From Microbacterium sp. Root61 (GTDB taxonomy: Bacteria; Actinomycetota; Actinomycetes; Actinomycetales; Microbacteriaceae): DNA of 64,000 nt. Both the position numbers and the translations under genes were made by a program. Below the pieces are notes generated by a model that was not told the origin of the DNA, did not search any database, and worked only from the letters and a program-made list of their open reading frames with translations. This document shows, one piece after another, positions 7,899 through 16,384 of this stretch; position 1 is the stretch's first letter, and every line of letters starts with the position of its first letter. The DNA lies in assembly GCF_001427525.1 (NCBI RefSeq), contig NZ_LMGU01000001.1, forward strand, positions 3,231,713 through 3,295,712, written 5' to 3'.

Positions 7899-8690
7899 AT
7901 GCAGATCTCCTCCACAGACCTCGGCCTCGCGGCCCACGTCCAGCAGTTGACGAAGTCGTACGGATCCGGCGAGGGTGCAGTCCGCGCGCTCGACGGGGTA
8001 TCGGTCGGCATCCGCCGCGGCGAGTTCACCGCGATCATGGGCCCGAGCGGGTCCGGCAAGTCGACACTCATGCACATCATGGCCGGGCTGGATGCGCCGA
8101 CCTCCGGTCGTGCGTGGATCGGCGACACCGACCTCACGACGCTCTCCGACCTCGAGCTGACGATCCTGCGCCGCCGCCGCGTCGGGTTCGTGTTCCAGGC
8201 GTTCAACCTCGTGCCGACCCTCGACGCGCTCGGCAACATCCTGCTGCCCTTCGACCTCGACGGGCGGCGGCCGACGGCGCTCGAGCGTGCCCGCATCGAC
8301 GGACTCGTCGAGACCCTCGGCCTCGGGGCGCGGCTGCGTCACCGTCCGCATCAGCTCAGCGGCGGCCAGCAGCAGCGCGTCGCGATCGCCCGCGCGCTGG
8401 CTACCGCGCCCGACCTGCTCTTCGCCGACGAGCCCACCGGCAACCTCGATTCGCGGTCGGGACGCGAGGTGCTGGCGCTGCTGGCGACGGCGAGCCGCGA
8501 GCACGGCCAGTCGATCGCGATGGTCACGCATGACCCGGTCGCGGCCAGCCATGCCGACCGCGTCCTGTTCCTCGGTGACGGGCGCCTGGTCGCCGACAAG
8601 CCGCGCCAGAGCGCCGAAGAGATCAGCGCGTACATGCTGGCCGCCGAGCTCGGCGCGGCAGCTCTTCCGACGGTCGAGGTGCGGGCGTGA
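7899..8690 (+). CDS. ABC transporter ATP-binding protein, MacB/LolD type
   Basis: 263 aa. Walker A GPSGSGKST at residues 48-56, Q-loop in VFQAFNLVP, signature LSGGQQQR, Walker B LLFADEPTGNLD and the H-switch in VTHD are all present, so it should be an active ATPase. The short TLSDLELTILRRRRVGFVFQ segment is typical of exporters that pair with FtsX-type permeases. The ATG at 7899 is preferred because TAGCGT lies 7 nt before it; in-frame codons further upstream are unlike the family. The following permease starts at an overlapping GTGA, so both are one operon. The substrate may be an antimicrobial peptide or lipid. Confidence 0.92.
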   Translation: MQISSTDLGLAAHVQQLTKSYGSGEGAVRALDGVSVGIRRGEFTAIMGPSGSGKSTLMHIMAGLDAPTSGRAWIGDTDLTTLSDLELTILRRRRVGFVFQAFNLVPTLDALGNILLPFDLDGRRPTALERARIDGLVETLGLGARLRHRPHQLSGGQQQRVAIARALATAPDLLFADEPTGNLDSRSGREVLALLATASREHGQSIAMVTHDPVAASHADRVLFLGDGRLVADKPRQSAEEISAYMLAAELGAAALPTVEVRA

Positions 8691-10153
8691 CCGCGGTCGC
8701 AGCGGTCCCTGCGCGGATGCCGCGGGCCGCGGCCTCCGTTCCGTTCGCGTGGCTGCGGGAGCGGGGCATGGGCGCGAGCATCCTGGTGGCCGCGCTGTCC
8801 AGCGCGTTCGGGGTGATCCTGATCTCGGCGACCGGCTACATCGCGGCGATGCTGCGGGCCGATCCGTACGTGGGTGACAGCGAGACGCTCGCCTTCGTAC
8901 TCGGCTTCCTGACCATCCTGCTCGTCGGCGTCGCGATCTACGTCGCCGCCATCGTCACCGCGAACACGTTCGCCACGGTGGTCGCCGGTCGCACGCGCCG
9001 CATCGCGCTGCTGCGTCTGATCGGGGCATCGGCCCAGTCGCAGCGCCGGGAGGTCGCGCGCCAGGGGCTGATCGTGGGGGCGATCGGTGCCTTCCTCGGA
9101 CTCGTCGCCGGCACGGCGGTCTCGGCCGCAGGCATCGCGATCACCGGACGGATGCTGGGACTCGGCGATGTCGCGTACACGCTGGTCGAGCCGGTGCTGC
9201 TGCTGCCGGCGGCCATCGTCGCGCTCACGACGTGGGCCGCGGCGTGGGCCGGGTCGCGGCGAGTGCTGACCGTCACCCCGCTGCAGGCGCTCGGGGGGTC
9301 GGTCGAGGCATCCCATGGCGAGGTCGCACATCGCACCGGTCGCAACGTCGCCGCGATCGTGCTGTTCGTCGCGGGCGGGGCGCTCCTCGCGGCCGGCATC
9401 GCCGTGGGGATGGTGAGCCCGCTCGGGGTGGTCGTCGCGTTCGTCGGCGGCATCCTCTCCTTCACGGGGCTCGCGCTCGGCGCGACCCTCGTGATGCCTC
9501 CCGTGCTGCGCCTGGTCGGTCGGCTGTTCGGCCGATCCGCGACCGCCCGGCTCGCGGCGGAGAATGCCCTGCGGCATCCCGAGCGCTCGTCGCGGATGGC
9601 GATCGGCGTCGTGATGGGGGTCACGCTCGTGACGATGTTCGCCGTGGCGATCGAGTCGGTGAAGGCGGTCATGACCGCGGCCGGCGGGGGATCCCTGCCC
9701 GATGAGCTCGTCACCGTGCTCGACACGTTCTCGGCGATCATGATGGCGCTGGTCGGCGTCTCGGCCGTCATCGCGGCGGTCGGCCTGGTCAACCTCCTCA
9801 CGATCGGCGTGGTGCAGCGCCGCCGCGAGCTCGGCCTGCTGCGCGCGCTCGGGGTCTCGAACGGTCAGGTGCGCCGCATGGTGCTGCTGGAGGCGGCGCA
9901 CGTCACGATCGCGGCCCTCCTCGCCGGGCTCGTGCTCGGCATCGTCTACGGCTGGGCGGGAGCGCAGTCGCTGCTCGGCTCGGTGCCCGTCAACCCCGAC
10001 CTCCCGCCCGCACCGACGCTCATCTGGCCCGCCGTGCCGTTCTGGCCGATCGTGGTCGTCATCGTCGCGACGGCGGTACTGACGCTGGTCGCCGCGGTCG
10101 TGCCGACTCGGTTGGCGACGCGAGTCGCGCCGGTGGAGGCGCTGGCGGAGTAG
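8687..10153 (+). CDS. FtsX-like permease of ABC exporter
   Basis: 488 aa with two FtsX-type cores. The N-terminal helix (ILVAALSSAFGVILISATGY) is followed by a group of membrane segments around TILLVGVAIYVAAIVTANTFA, with RTRRIALLRLIGAS as the conserved cytoplasmic turn. The second core near the C-terminus carries VVQRRRELGLLRALGVSNGQ. It forms the membrane part of the exporter with the ATPase encoded immediately upstream (GTGA overlap). No long extracellular MacB-like domain is present. The operon ends at a GC-rich inverted repeat. Confidence 0.9.
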   Translation: MTAVAAVPARMPRAAASVPFAWLRERGMGASILVAALSSAFGVILISATGYIAAMLRADPYVGDSETLAFVLGFLTILLVGVAIYVAAIVTANTFATVVAGRTRRIALLRLIGASAQSQRREVARQGLIVGAIGAFLGLVAGTAVSAAGIAITGRMLGLGDVAYTLVEPVLLLPAAIVALTTWAAAWAGSRRVLTVTPLQALGGSVEASHGEVAHRTGRNVAAIVLFVAGGALLAAGIAVGMVSPLGVVVAFVGGILSFTGLALGATLVMPPVLRLVGRLFGRSATARLAAENALRHPERSSRMAIGVVMGVTLVTMFAVAIESVKAVMTAAGGGSLPDELVTVLDTFSAIMMALVGVSAVIAAVGLVNLLTIGVVQRRRELGLLRALGVSNGQVRRMVLLEAAHVTIAALLAGLVLGIVYGWAGAQSLLGSVPVNPDLPPAPTLIWPAVPFWPIVVVIVATAVLTLVAAVVPTRLATRVAPVEALAE

Positions 10154-10158
10154 GAGGT

Positions 10159-10191
10159 GGATGCCGCGGCTGGGGCTTCGCCGCGGCATCC
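10159..10191 (+). terminator. GC-rich hairpin after the ABC exporter
   Basis: GGATGCCGCGG (10159-10169) pairs perfectly with CCGCGGCATCC (10181-10191) around an 11-nt loop. It lies 5 nt after the permease stop in the gap between convergent genes. There is no U-tract, so efficiency is uncertain. Confidence 0.5.
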
Positions 10192-10226
10192 GCTCGTCCG
10201 TCTGTCCGTCCGTCCGTGCTACTGGC

Positions 10227-10265
10227 CTGTCGCAATCTGTCGCCGTGTGGCGCAGATTGCGACAG
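10227..10265. repeat. Long perfect palindrome between convergent genes
   Basis: CTGTCGCAATCTG (10227-10239) is mirrored exactly by CAGATTGCGACAG (10253-10265); the loop itself contains CGCC-gtgt-GGCG, giving a 17-bp stem with one bulged base. It is preceded by a short TCCG microsatellite (about 10195-10217). It may be a bidirectional terminator or a dispersed REP-like palindrome. It is AT-richer than its surroundings. Confidence 0.5.
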
Positions 10266-10289
10266 GGAGCAGGTGGAGGAAGGGGCTCG

Positions 10290-10802
10290 TCAGGCCCGCG
10301 GGCCGCGGACGAGGCGGGCGTCGGTGATCGGCGCACCCCAGCGGTCGTCGATCTTCGTCACGCCGTCGGGGACGAAGCCGTTGCGCGTGTAGAAGGCCCA
10401 CGCGCGCGGGTTGTCGTCAAGCACCCAGAGGGAGGCCGCGGCAGTGCCGATCACGGCATCCAGCAGCCGCTGCCCGGCACCGGAGCCGTAGTAGTCGGCC
10501 AAGAGGTAGATCGAGTAGAGCTGCCGCCGCCCGGCGACGGCGTCCTCGTCGATGCTGCGCCGGCTGGAGGCGAATCCGACGATCCGCCCCTCGGCCTCGG
10601 CGACCGCGATCGTGCTCTCGTGGTCGGGGAACTCTCCGGCGAGGATGCCGCGCCACATCGACGCGCGCTCCTGGACGTCGAGGCCGTCGAGGATCTGCTG
10701 CGGAATCCGTCCGGTGTAGGCCTCGTGCCAGCCCTGCACGTGCACGTGTGCCATTCCGTCGGCATCGTCCGGCCCCGCCGGGCGGACCGTCGGCTCAGTC
10801 AC
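10290..10802 (-). CDS. GNAT-family N-acetyltransferase
   Basis: 170 aa. The acetyl-CoA-binding motif A region is LYSIYLLADYYGSGAGQRLLDAV (Q/RxxGxG/A form), followed by the conserved WVLDDNPRAWAFYTRNGFVPDG. It would transfer an acetyl group from acetyl-CoA to an unidentified amine. The start is GTG at 10802, overlapping the upstream gene's stop by 8 nt, so it is the second gene of a two-gene unit. Confidence 0.88.
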   Translation of the reverse strand: MTEPTVRPAGPDDADGMAHVHVQGWHEAYTGRIPQQILDGLDVQERASMWRGILAGEFPDHESTIAVAEAEGRIVGFASSRRSIDEDAVAGRRQLYSIYLLADYYGSGAGQRLLDAVIGTAAASLWVLDDNPRAWAFYTRNGFVPDGVTKIDDRWGAPITDARLVRGPRA

Positions 10803-11301
10803 CGGCCGACGCGGGCTCGAACGCCCAGGTCGGGGCGAGCGCCTTGATGCGCGCCGCGCGCCACTGCCACATGGTCCAGAGCACGGGCCACAGGGCGGGC
10901 GCCGTCGGTCCGCCGATCACGAGTCGATCGCGCCACAGCGTCTGGGAGGGATCGCCGGGGGCGGGGGAGACCGCCATCTGGTGGTCCCAGACGTCCAGGC
11001 TCGCGAGGGGGCCGGTGAGCGGAATGCCGCTGTCGCGGAAGATCCGCACCGGGCCGTTCGGCTCCTGGGCCACGCGATCGCTGACGTGGATGAGCTGGCG
11101 CCCCATCGGGACGATGCCGCCGAGGGCGAGCTGCACCGGCACGTCGTCGCCGGGAGCCCAGCTGGTCGGCAGACCTCTCGGCTCGAGCGGAGCAAGGTCG
11201 AGCAGCGGCCCGTACAGCTCGGCGACGGCCCGGGGCGAGTGCACCGCGCGCCATGCGGCATCCGCGTCGCAGTCGATCACGAACTTCAGCAGGATGCGCA
11301 T
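10795..11301 (-). CDS. Conserved hypothetical, SRPBCC-like
   Basis: 168 aa from the ATG at 11301. The opening MRILLKFVIDCDADAAWRAV and later strands resemble the START/SRPBCC (polyketide cyclase) fold, in which an N-terminal strand is followed by a helix carrying AxxAW. It may bind a hydrophobic ligand, but nothing catalytic is visible. It is co-directional and overlapping with the GNAT gene, and divergent from comB across 55 bp. A longer start at 11331 is possible but would overlap the comB promoter. The family assignment is tentative. Confidence 0.6.
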   Translation of the reverse strand: MRILLKFVIDCDADAAWRAVHSPRAVAELYGPLLDLAPLEPRGLPTSWAPGDDVPVQLALGGIVPMGRQLIHVSDRVAQEPNGPVRIFRDSGIPLTGPLASLDVWDHQMAVSPAPGDPSQTLWRDRLVIGGPTAPALWPVLWTMWQWRAARIKALAPTWAFEPASAGD

Positions 11302-11344
11302 GCCCCAGTCTTGCACCCCCGCGCTGGGCATTGGAGACCGGACG

Positions 11345-11356
11345 TAGGCTGGCGGG
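11345..11356 (+). promoter_or_regulatory. Leaderless -10 box of the comB-like gene
   Basis: TAGGCT (11345-11350) lies 6 nt before the ATG at 11357, with no separate ribosome-binding site beyond GGCGGG. Confidence 0.5.
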
Positions 11357-11998
11357 ATGCCGCAGCATCCGTTCGATCAGTCCCGCTACCAGGTGCGACT
11401 CGAGTGGGGTACCGAGGGCCTGGCCCGCCTCGCTCCGGCCGATGTGGTCGTGGTGGTCGACGTTCTGCGGTTCTCGACGACGGTGACGGATGCCGCGGCT
11501 CGCGGCGAGAGCGTCCCGCTCGACGAGTCCGCCCACGCCGTGTCGATCAACGGTGCCGTTGTCGCCGCGCAGGCCGCGGCATCCGGAGCCGTCGTCATGC
11601 TGGGGAGTCTGCGCAACGCGTCGGCCGTCGCCGAAGCGATCCTCGCGGAGCAGCAGCGTCGGGGAGAGCGCACCAGCGTCGCGGTCATCGCGTGCGGCGA
11701 GCGCGCCGACCGCGCCGACTCGACGGCGCTGCGGTTCGCCGTCGAGGACCAGCTCGGCGCCGGCGCCGTCATCGATGCCCTCGCCGTGCGCGGCATCGAC
11801 CACTCCTCACCCGAGGCCGCCGTCGCGTGCGAGGGGTTCCGCGGGCTGCGCGCCGCGGTCCGGCATCTGCTGACCGCCAGTGGTTCGGGTCAGGAGCTGA
11901 TCGAGCGCAACCTGCGTCCGGACGTGCTCGCCGCAGCCGAGGTCGACGCGACGGATGCTGTGCCGGTGCTGCGCGACGGAGTGTTCTGCCCGTCGTGA
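11357..11998 (+). CDS. ComB-family 2-phosphosulfolactate phosphatase-like protein
   Basis: 213 aa. The family signature VVVVDVLRFSTTVTDAA is near the N-terminus, followed by GAVVMLGSLRNASAVA and VIACGERAD. ComB hydrolyses 2-phospho-3-sulfolactate in coenzyme M synthesis in methanogens, but many bacteria without that pathway carry homologues whose substrate is unknown. No other coenzyme M or sulfolactate gene is nearby, so the physiological substrate here is open. It is a single gene, convergent with the SprT-like gene. Confidence 0.8.
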   Translation: MPQHPFDQSRYQVRLEWGTEGLARLAPADVVVVVDVLRFSTTVTDAAARGESVPLDESAHAVSINGAVVAAQAAASGAVVMLGSLRNASAVAEAILAEQQRRGERTSVAVIACGERADRADSTALRFAVEDQLGAGAVIDALAVRGIDHSSPEAAVACEGFRGLRAAVRHLLTASGSGQELIERNLRPDVLAAAEVDATDAVPVLRDGVFCPS

Positions 11999-12008
11999 GT
12001 CACTCGGC

Positions 12009-12497
12009 TCAGCGCGGAGTGAGCGCGGCCAGCCGCGTGGCCGTGGTGATCTCGCGGCGCTGCCAGTCGAACAGATAGCGCGCGTCGTAGCGCGGCGCGC
12101 ACTTGACGCACGAGGTCGGTCGGGTCGGCCGACGGTGCCGGTAGGCGACATGGCCTGCGGCGCAGGTGCCGACCCAGGGTGCGAGGTCGGTCGCGGTCTC
12201 GCCGTGGTGCGTGACACCGCCGACGTAGCCGAGGTCGGTCGCGATCGCCTTCCACTTCGGCCCGTGACCGGCCTTCGCGCCGGCGAGCGCGTGCGCGACC
12301 TCGTGCAGGAGGGTCTGGTGGTTGTCGTCGTCCTCGTAGCGGGCGGCGAGGTAGCGCGACACGCTGATCCGCTTGTTCGTGTAGTCGCATTGACCGGCAC
12401 GGCGCTTGGCGTTGTCGAACGCGAAGGACCACGAGTCATCCAGATGCGTGGTGATCAGCGCCTCGGCCCAGACGCGCACGCGTTGCAATTCCGACAT
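12009..12497 (-). CDS. SprT-like zinc metalloprotease-fold protein
   Basis: 162 aa. The zincin motif HEVAHA gives His65, Glu66 and His69, and His78 (GHGPKW) is the likely third ligand, as in SprT/Spartan. A C-terminal zinc-ribbon-like set is present (Cys112, Cys130-x2-Cys133). In eukaryotes Spartan cleaves DNA-protein crosslinks; the role of short bacterial versions is not settled. A TAGCTT box lies 6 nt before the ATG (12504-12509), suggesting a leaderless transcript separate from the TPR-like gene upstream. Confidence 0.85.
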   Translation of the reverse strand: MSELQRVRVWAEALITTHLDDSWSFAFDNAKRRAGQCDYTNKRISVSRYLAARYEDDDNHQTLLHEVAHALAGAKAGHGPKWKAIATDLGYVGGVTHHGETATDLAPWVGTCAAGHVAYRHRRPTRPTSCVKCAPRYDARYLFDWQRREITTATRLAALTPR

Positions 12498-12537
12498 GGC
12501 GAGAAGCTAGAACGTACCTACGACACTCGGTGCCGCG

Positions 12538-13065
12538 TCACACCGCGACGGACGAGTGGGCCCGGCGACGGTCGGCCGCGTCGATCGCGAGGAGCGTCGA
12601 TTCGAGCTGTTCGTCTGCGGCACCGGCGTCCTGGCGCAGGAAGAGTGCGCGCTTGAAGTCGGCGCGAGCGGCATCGAAGGCGCCGTCGTCGAAGTACACC
12701 TTGCCGCGGTGCTGGTAGGCGAACGCGGCGATGCCGGACCAGCCCTGGCCCTCGGCCTCACCGGCGCACATCGTCAGCTCCTGCTCGGCCGCGGCGAACG
12801 CGCCGCGCGCCTGCTGGATCGTGGCATGCAGGATGCGCGAGCGCAGCAGATCTTTGCGGGTGCCGGCCATGCGCGCGACGCGCACCGACTGCTCCGAGAT
12901 CACCAGGGCGTCTTCGAGACGGCCGAGCACCTTCAGGAGCCAGACGCGCTCGAGCAGAGCGGGCAGACTGCGCTGCTCGCCGATCTCATCGAGGCGGTCC
13001 TTGCACTCGTGGGCATCGACGACCTCGCGCAGGGTATCCGGATCGTATCCGCGGATGTAGCTCAC
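12538..13065 (-). CDS. Hypothetical TPR-like helical protein
   Basis: 175 aa from a GTG at 13065 (VSYIRGYDPDTLREVV) with AAGGGAG 7 nt upstream. It is almost entirely helical, with repeated pairs such as ERVWLLKVLGRLEDALVISE, ILHATIQQARGAFAAAEQEL and AYQHRGKVYFDDGAFDAARADF, the spacing of tetratricopeptide repeats. It is probably a soluble scaffold. It lies 88 bp after the spermidine-synthase-like gene in the same direction; no function is evident. Confidence 0.65.
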   Translation of the reverse strand: MSYIRGYDPDTLREVVDAHECKDRLDEIGEQRSLPALLERVWLLKVLGRLEDALVISEQSVRVARMAGTRKDLLRSRILHATIQQARGAFAAAEQELTMCAGEAEGQGWSGIAAFAYQHRGKVYFDDGAFDAARADFKRALFLRQDAGAADEQLESTLLAIDAADRRRAHSSVAV

Positions 13066-13153
13066 CGTCGACTCCCTTCGCCTGGAGCGGCTTGCTTGTC
13101 CAGTGTGCCTCGTCGCAGGCCGACTGGCTTGAGGCACGCCGCGCGTCGCGGGG

Positions 13154-14020
13154 TCAGCGTTCGAAGAGGGAGTCCGCGGGCTTGGGCGAGGGGGTCGAGT
13201 CGATGTCCGTCGCGATCCGCGCGCCCCGCATGAACTCGATCAGTTCGGCGCCGTCGGCGACCTTCGCCGGGTGCGGACCCGCCGCCATCAGTCGCGGCAG
13301 CCACTCCTTGGGCAGGGGAGCGGGGGATGCCGCGATGACGAGGTTTCCGAAGCGGCGGCCGCGGAGCACCTGCACCTCGGCGAGGACGATCACGTGCGGG
13401 AGCACCTCGCGCACGGTGGCGACCTGGCGACGCGCGAAGGCCATTCCGGCGCCGTCGGCCACGTTGACCAGCAGCACGCCTTCCGGTGCGAGCAGAGCGG
13501 ATGCCTCGCGGTACAGCTCGACGGTCGTCAGATGCGCGGGGGTCTGCGCGCCGGAGAAGACGTCCGAGACGAGCAGGTCGACGGCCCCGTGCATCGCGGC
13601 GGGCAGTCGGCCCAGCCCTTCACGGGCATCGCCGATGCGTGTGCGGATGGCGGCGCCGCGCGGCAGCGGGAGGTTCGCCTTGACGAGCTCGACCAGCGCC
13701 GGCTCGAGCTCGATGACCTGCTGGCGCGAGCCCGGCCGCGTCGCCTCGACATAGCGCGGGATGGTCATGGCGCCCGCGCCGAGGTGCACCGCGGTGAGGG
13801 GCTGCCGCGGCAGCCGGAGCTGGTCGATGACCGCTCCCATGCGCGCGATGTATTCGAAGTGCAGGTGCGTCGGGTCGTCGAGGTCGACGTGCGACTGCGG
13901 CGTCCCGTCGACGACGAGCTCGAACCCGGTGGTGAACCCCGAGGGGACGATGTAGGCGAGGGTGCCGTCGGACAACCGGGTCTGCGGGCGGTCGCCCGGC
14001 TCGTGTCGTGCTCTGGCCAT
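13154..14020 (-). CDS. Spermidine synthase-like SAM-dependent protein
   Basis: 288 aa. It has the Rossmann nucleotide-binding segment TAVHLGAGAMTIPRYV, the acidic residue in VIELEPALVELV, and IGDAREGL and LVSDVFSG in the positions of the spermidine synthase core. The polyamine-binding residues cannot be confirmed, and actinobacterial proteins of this type are often only annotated as spermidine synthase or fused-MFS homologues. No adenosylmethionine decarboxylase gene is nearby. TACCGT on the minus strand (14027-14032) is 6 nt before the ATG at 14020, so the transcript is likely leaderless. Confidence 0.75.
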   Translation of the reverse strand: MARARHEPGDRPQTRLSDGTLAYIVPSGFTTGFELVVDGTPQSHVDLDDPTHLHFEYIARMGAVIDQLRLPRQPLTAVHLGAGAMTIPRYVEATRPGSRQQVIELEPALVELVKANLPLPRGAAIRTRIGDAREGLGRLPAAMHGAVDLLVSDVFSGAQTPAHLTTVELYREASALLAPEGVLLVNVADGAGMAFARRQVATVREVLPHVIVLAEVQVLRGRRFGNLVIAASPAPLPKEWLPRLMAAGPHPAKVADGAELIEFMRGARIATDIDSTPSPKPADSLFER

Positions 14021-14026
14021 CCCCCC

Positions 14027-14098
14027 ACGGTAGTCGTCCGGGTTGCGGGCCCCCGGCAGTCGCCCGACAGCGACCCCGCCCGGGGTTACCGTGGAGGC
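14027..14098. promoter_or_regulatory. Divergent leaderless promoters, spermidine synthase-like / pxpA
   Basis: Minus strand: TACCGT at 14027-14032, 6 nt before the ATG at 14020. Plus strand: TACCGT at 14087-14092, 6 nt before the pxpA ATG at 14099; the spacer reads GGAGGC, which could also act as a weak ribosome-binding site. The same hexamer at the same distance on both sides is notable. Confidence 0.55.
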
Positions 14099-14854
14099 AT
14101 GGCGACGGTTGATCTCAACGCGGACCTCGGCGAGACCGTGGACGGAGTGCCCACGGCCGACGACGAGGCCATGTTCGCGGTGATCTCGAGCGCGAGCATC
14201 GCGTCCGGCGGGCATGCCGGTGATGCCGCCTCCATGCGCGCCGCCGTCGACCGGGCCGGGCGCTTCGGCGTCGCCGTCGGCGCCCACCCCTCCTATGCCG
14301 ATCGCGCGAACTTCGGCCGCACGGCGCAGTCCCCTGACCCGGCCTCGCTCCGGGCCGAGATCTCCGCGCAGCTCGCGGCGCTCGCCGAGGTCGGCGCCGA
14401 CGTCCGCTACGTCAAGCCGCACGGTGCGCTGTATCACGCGGTCGGCGTCGACCGGGGACAGGCGGATGCCGTCGCGGCGGCGGTCGCGGAGTTCGCCGAG
14501 CGCGCCGGCCGAGCCCTCCCGATCCTCGGGCAGGTCGGCGAGATCGAGGCCGCCGCGGCCGCGGTAGGACTGCCGTTCGTGCGCGAGGCCTTCCTCGATC
14601 GCGGCTATCTGTCGGACGGCACGCTGGTGCCCCGGGGTGGACCGGGCGCCCTCCTGCACGACCCGATCGAGGTGGCGGCGCGGTCGGTGCGGTTGTTGCT
14701 CGACGGCGTGGTCGAGGCCGTCGACGGAACCCTCATCGTGGTGGATGCGGCATCCCTCTGCGTGCACGGCGACTCGCCCGACGCGGTGGCGATGGCCCGC
14801 GCGGTCCGGGACGCCCTGGATGCGGCGGGCATCGAGGTACGGGCGCCATGGTGA
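14099..14854 (+). CDS. pxpA: 5-oxoprolinase subunit A (LamB/YcsF family)
   Basis: 251 aa. The N-terminus VDLNADLGE, the SGGHAGD segment, GAHPSYADRANFGR and VKPHGALYH are family signatures. PxpA works with PxpB and PxpC to open 5-oxoproline (pyroglutamate) to glutamate with ATP, removing a damaged metabolite of glutamine and glutathione. The three genes follow here in the order A-B-C with overlapping ends, as expected for one complex. The ATG at 14099 follows a TACCGT box by 6 nt. Confidence 0.93.
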   Translation: MATVDLNADLGETVDGVPTADDEAMFAVISSASIASGGHAGDAASMRAAVDRAGRFGVAVGAHPSYADRANFGRTAQSPDPASLRAEISAQLAALAEVGADVRYVKPHGALYHAVGVDRGQADAVAAAVAEFAERAGRALPILGQVGEIEAAAAAVGLPFVREAFLDRGYLSDGTLVPRGGPGALLHDPIEVAARSVRLLLDGVVEAVDGTLIVVDAASLCVHGDSPDAVAMARAVRDALDAAGIEVRAPW

Positions 14855-15474
14855 TCCTGCCGATGGGGGAGCGCGCGCTCCTGGTCGAAGTGGCGACACT
14901 CGCCGACGTGCTCGTGCTGCGCGATCGGCTCGCGGCGTCACGCCCCGCCGGCGTCGAGGACCTCGTCCCCGCAGCCCGCACCGTGCTCGTCCCGTTCGAC
15001 CCGCGGGTGCTCTCGGCCTCCGCCGTCCGCGCCTGGATCGAGACGGCCGCACGCCGCACGACGGAGACGGATGCCGCCACCACGGTCGCCGAGCCGGTCG
15101 TGCTCGACGTGACCTACGACGGTCCGGATCTGGCCGAGACCGCGGCACTGCTCGGACTCTCGCCCGCCGATGTCGTCGCGCGACACACGGCGGCGGAATG
15201 GACGGTGGCCTTCACGGGCTTCGCCCCCGGGTTCGGGTACCTCGTGAGCCCGGCCTGGACCTTCGACGTCCCCCGGCTCGCGGCGCCGCGCACGAGGGTC
15301 CCGGCCGGTGCGGTCGCGGTGGCCGGCGAGTTCACCGGTGCCTACCCGCGGGAGACGCCCGGCGGTTGGCGGCTGATCGGCACGACCACGGCACGACTGT
15401 TCGATCCGGATGCGGCATCCCCTGCGCTGCTGGCGCCGGGGACGCCCGTGCGCTTCCGGGAGAGTGTCGCATGA
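14848..15474 (+). CDS. pxpB: 5-oxoprolinase subunit B
   Basis: 208 aa, allophanate-hydrolase subunit 1 (KipI) family. Diagnostic segments are VVARHTAAEWTVAFTGFAPG, FGYLVSPAWTFDVPRL, RVPAGAVAVAGEFTGAYP and TPGGWRLIG. The start ATG at 14848 overlaps the pxpA stop by 7 nt, and its own end overlaps pxpC by 4 nt, so translation of the three subunits is coupled. It forms the catalytic pair with PxpC. Confidence 0.92.
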   Translation: MVILPMGERALLVEVATLADVLVLRDRLAASRPAGVEDLVPAARTVLVPFDPRVLSASAVRAWIETAARRTTETDAATTVAEPVVLDVTYDGPDLAETAALLGLSPADVVARHTAAEWTVAFTGFAPGFGYLVSPAWTFDVPRLAAPRTRVPAGAVAVAGEFTGAYPRETPGGWRLIGTTTARLFDPDAASPALLAPGTPVRFRESVA

Positions 15475-16331
15475 GCATCCGTGTCGGCGAGCCCGGACTG
15501 CTCGCGACGATCCAGGACCTCGGACGAGGCGGACGTGCCTCGCTCGGCATCGCCCGCTCCGGCGCCCTCGACCGCGCCGCGCTGCGCACGGCCAACCGTC
15601 TCCTCGGCAACCCGGAGGATGCGGCGGGAGTCGAGGTCACGATGGGCGGCCTCCGCGCGACCGCCCGACGCGATCTGTGGTTCGCGGTCACCGGCGCCTG
15701 GGGGGCCGTCACGCTCGCGGGGCGCCCGATCGACCCGTATACCGCACACCGCTGGCCGACAGGCGCGGAGCTGCACCTCGACTGGTTCGCGCACGGCGCG
15801 CGGGCCTACCTCGCCGTCCGCGGCGGGATCGACGCCCCGGTGGTCGCGGGGTCGCGGGCGACCGATCTGCTCGCCGGGCTCGGTCCGTCACCGCTGCACG
15901 CGGGGGACACCCTCGCCGTCCGCGACGACGCGCAGCGCCCCATCCCGGCCTCCGACCTCGCCCCCTGGGGCGCACCGGCCGACGACGAGGTCGTGATCGA
16001 GCTCGCGGAGGGGCCGCGCGCGGACTGGTTCGCGGCATCCGCTCTGCCGACCCTCTACGAGAGCGTGTGGACCGTCAGCGGCAGCGCCGACCGCGTCGGT
16101 GTGCGCCTGGACGGACCCGAGCTCGCGCGGGTGCGCCCCGGGGAGCTGCCCAGCGAGGGGATGGTGCCCGGTGCGCTCCAGGTGCCGCCCAGCGGCCGGC
16201 CGACCGTGCTGCTGGCCGACGGGCCGGTCACCGGCGGCTATCCCGTCATCGCGGTGGTGACGGATGCCGCGCTGGACGCGTTCGGTCAGGTCCGGCCGGG
16301 CACCCGCATCCGCTTCCGGCACCGGCACTGA
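15471..16331 (+). CDS. pxpC: 5-oxoprolinase subunit C
   Basis: 286 aa, allophanate-hydrolase subunit 2 (KipA) family, also called biotin-dependent carboxyltransferase. Diagnostic segments are GLLATIQDLGR, the GIARSGALDRAALRTANRLL stretch, EVTMGGL and LPSEGMVPGALQVPPSGRP. The ATG at 15471 overlaps the pxpB stop (ATGA). It is last in the operon and converges on the STAND gene with 53 bp between; no clear hairpin terminator was seen there. Confidence 0.92.
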   Translation: MSIRVGEPGLLATIQDLGRGGRASLGIARSGALDRAALRTANRLLGNPEDAAGVEVTMGGLRATARRDLWFAVTGAWGAVTLAGRPIDPYTAHRWPTGAELHLDWFAHGARAYLAVRGGIDAPVVAGSRATDLLAGLGPSPLHAGDTLAVRDDAQRPIPASDLAPWGAPADDEVVIELAEGPRADWFAASALPTLYESVWTVSGSADRVGVRLDGPELARVRPGELPSEGMVPGALQVPPSGRPTVLLADGPVTGGYPVIAVVTDAALDAFGQVRPGTRIRFRHRH

Positions 16332-16384
16332 CGCGCGGCACGTCGCTGACAGGCGGCTCGGCCACCGACCCCCCGCCCGTGCCT

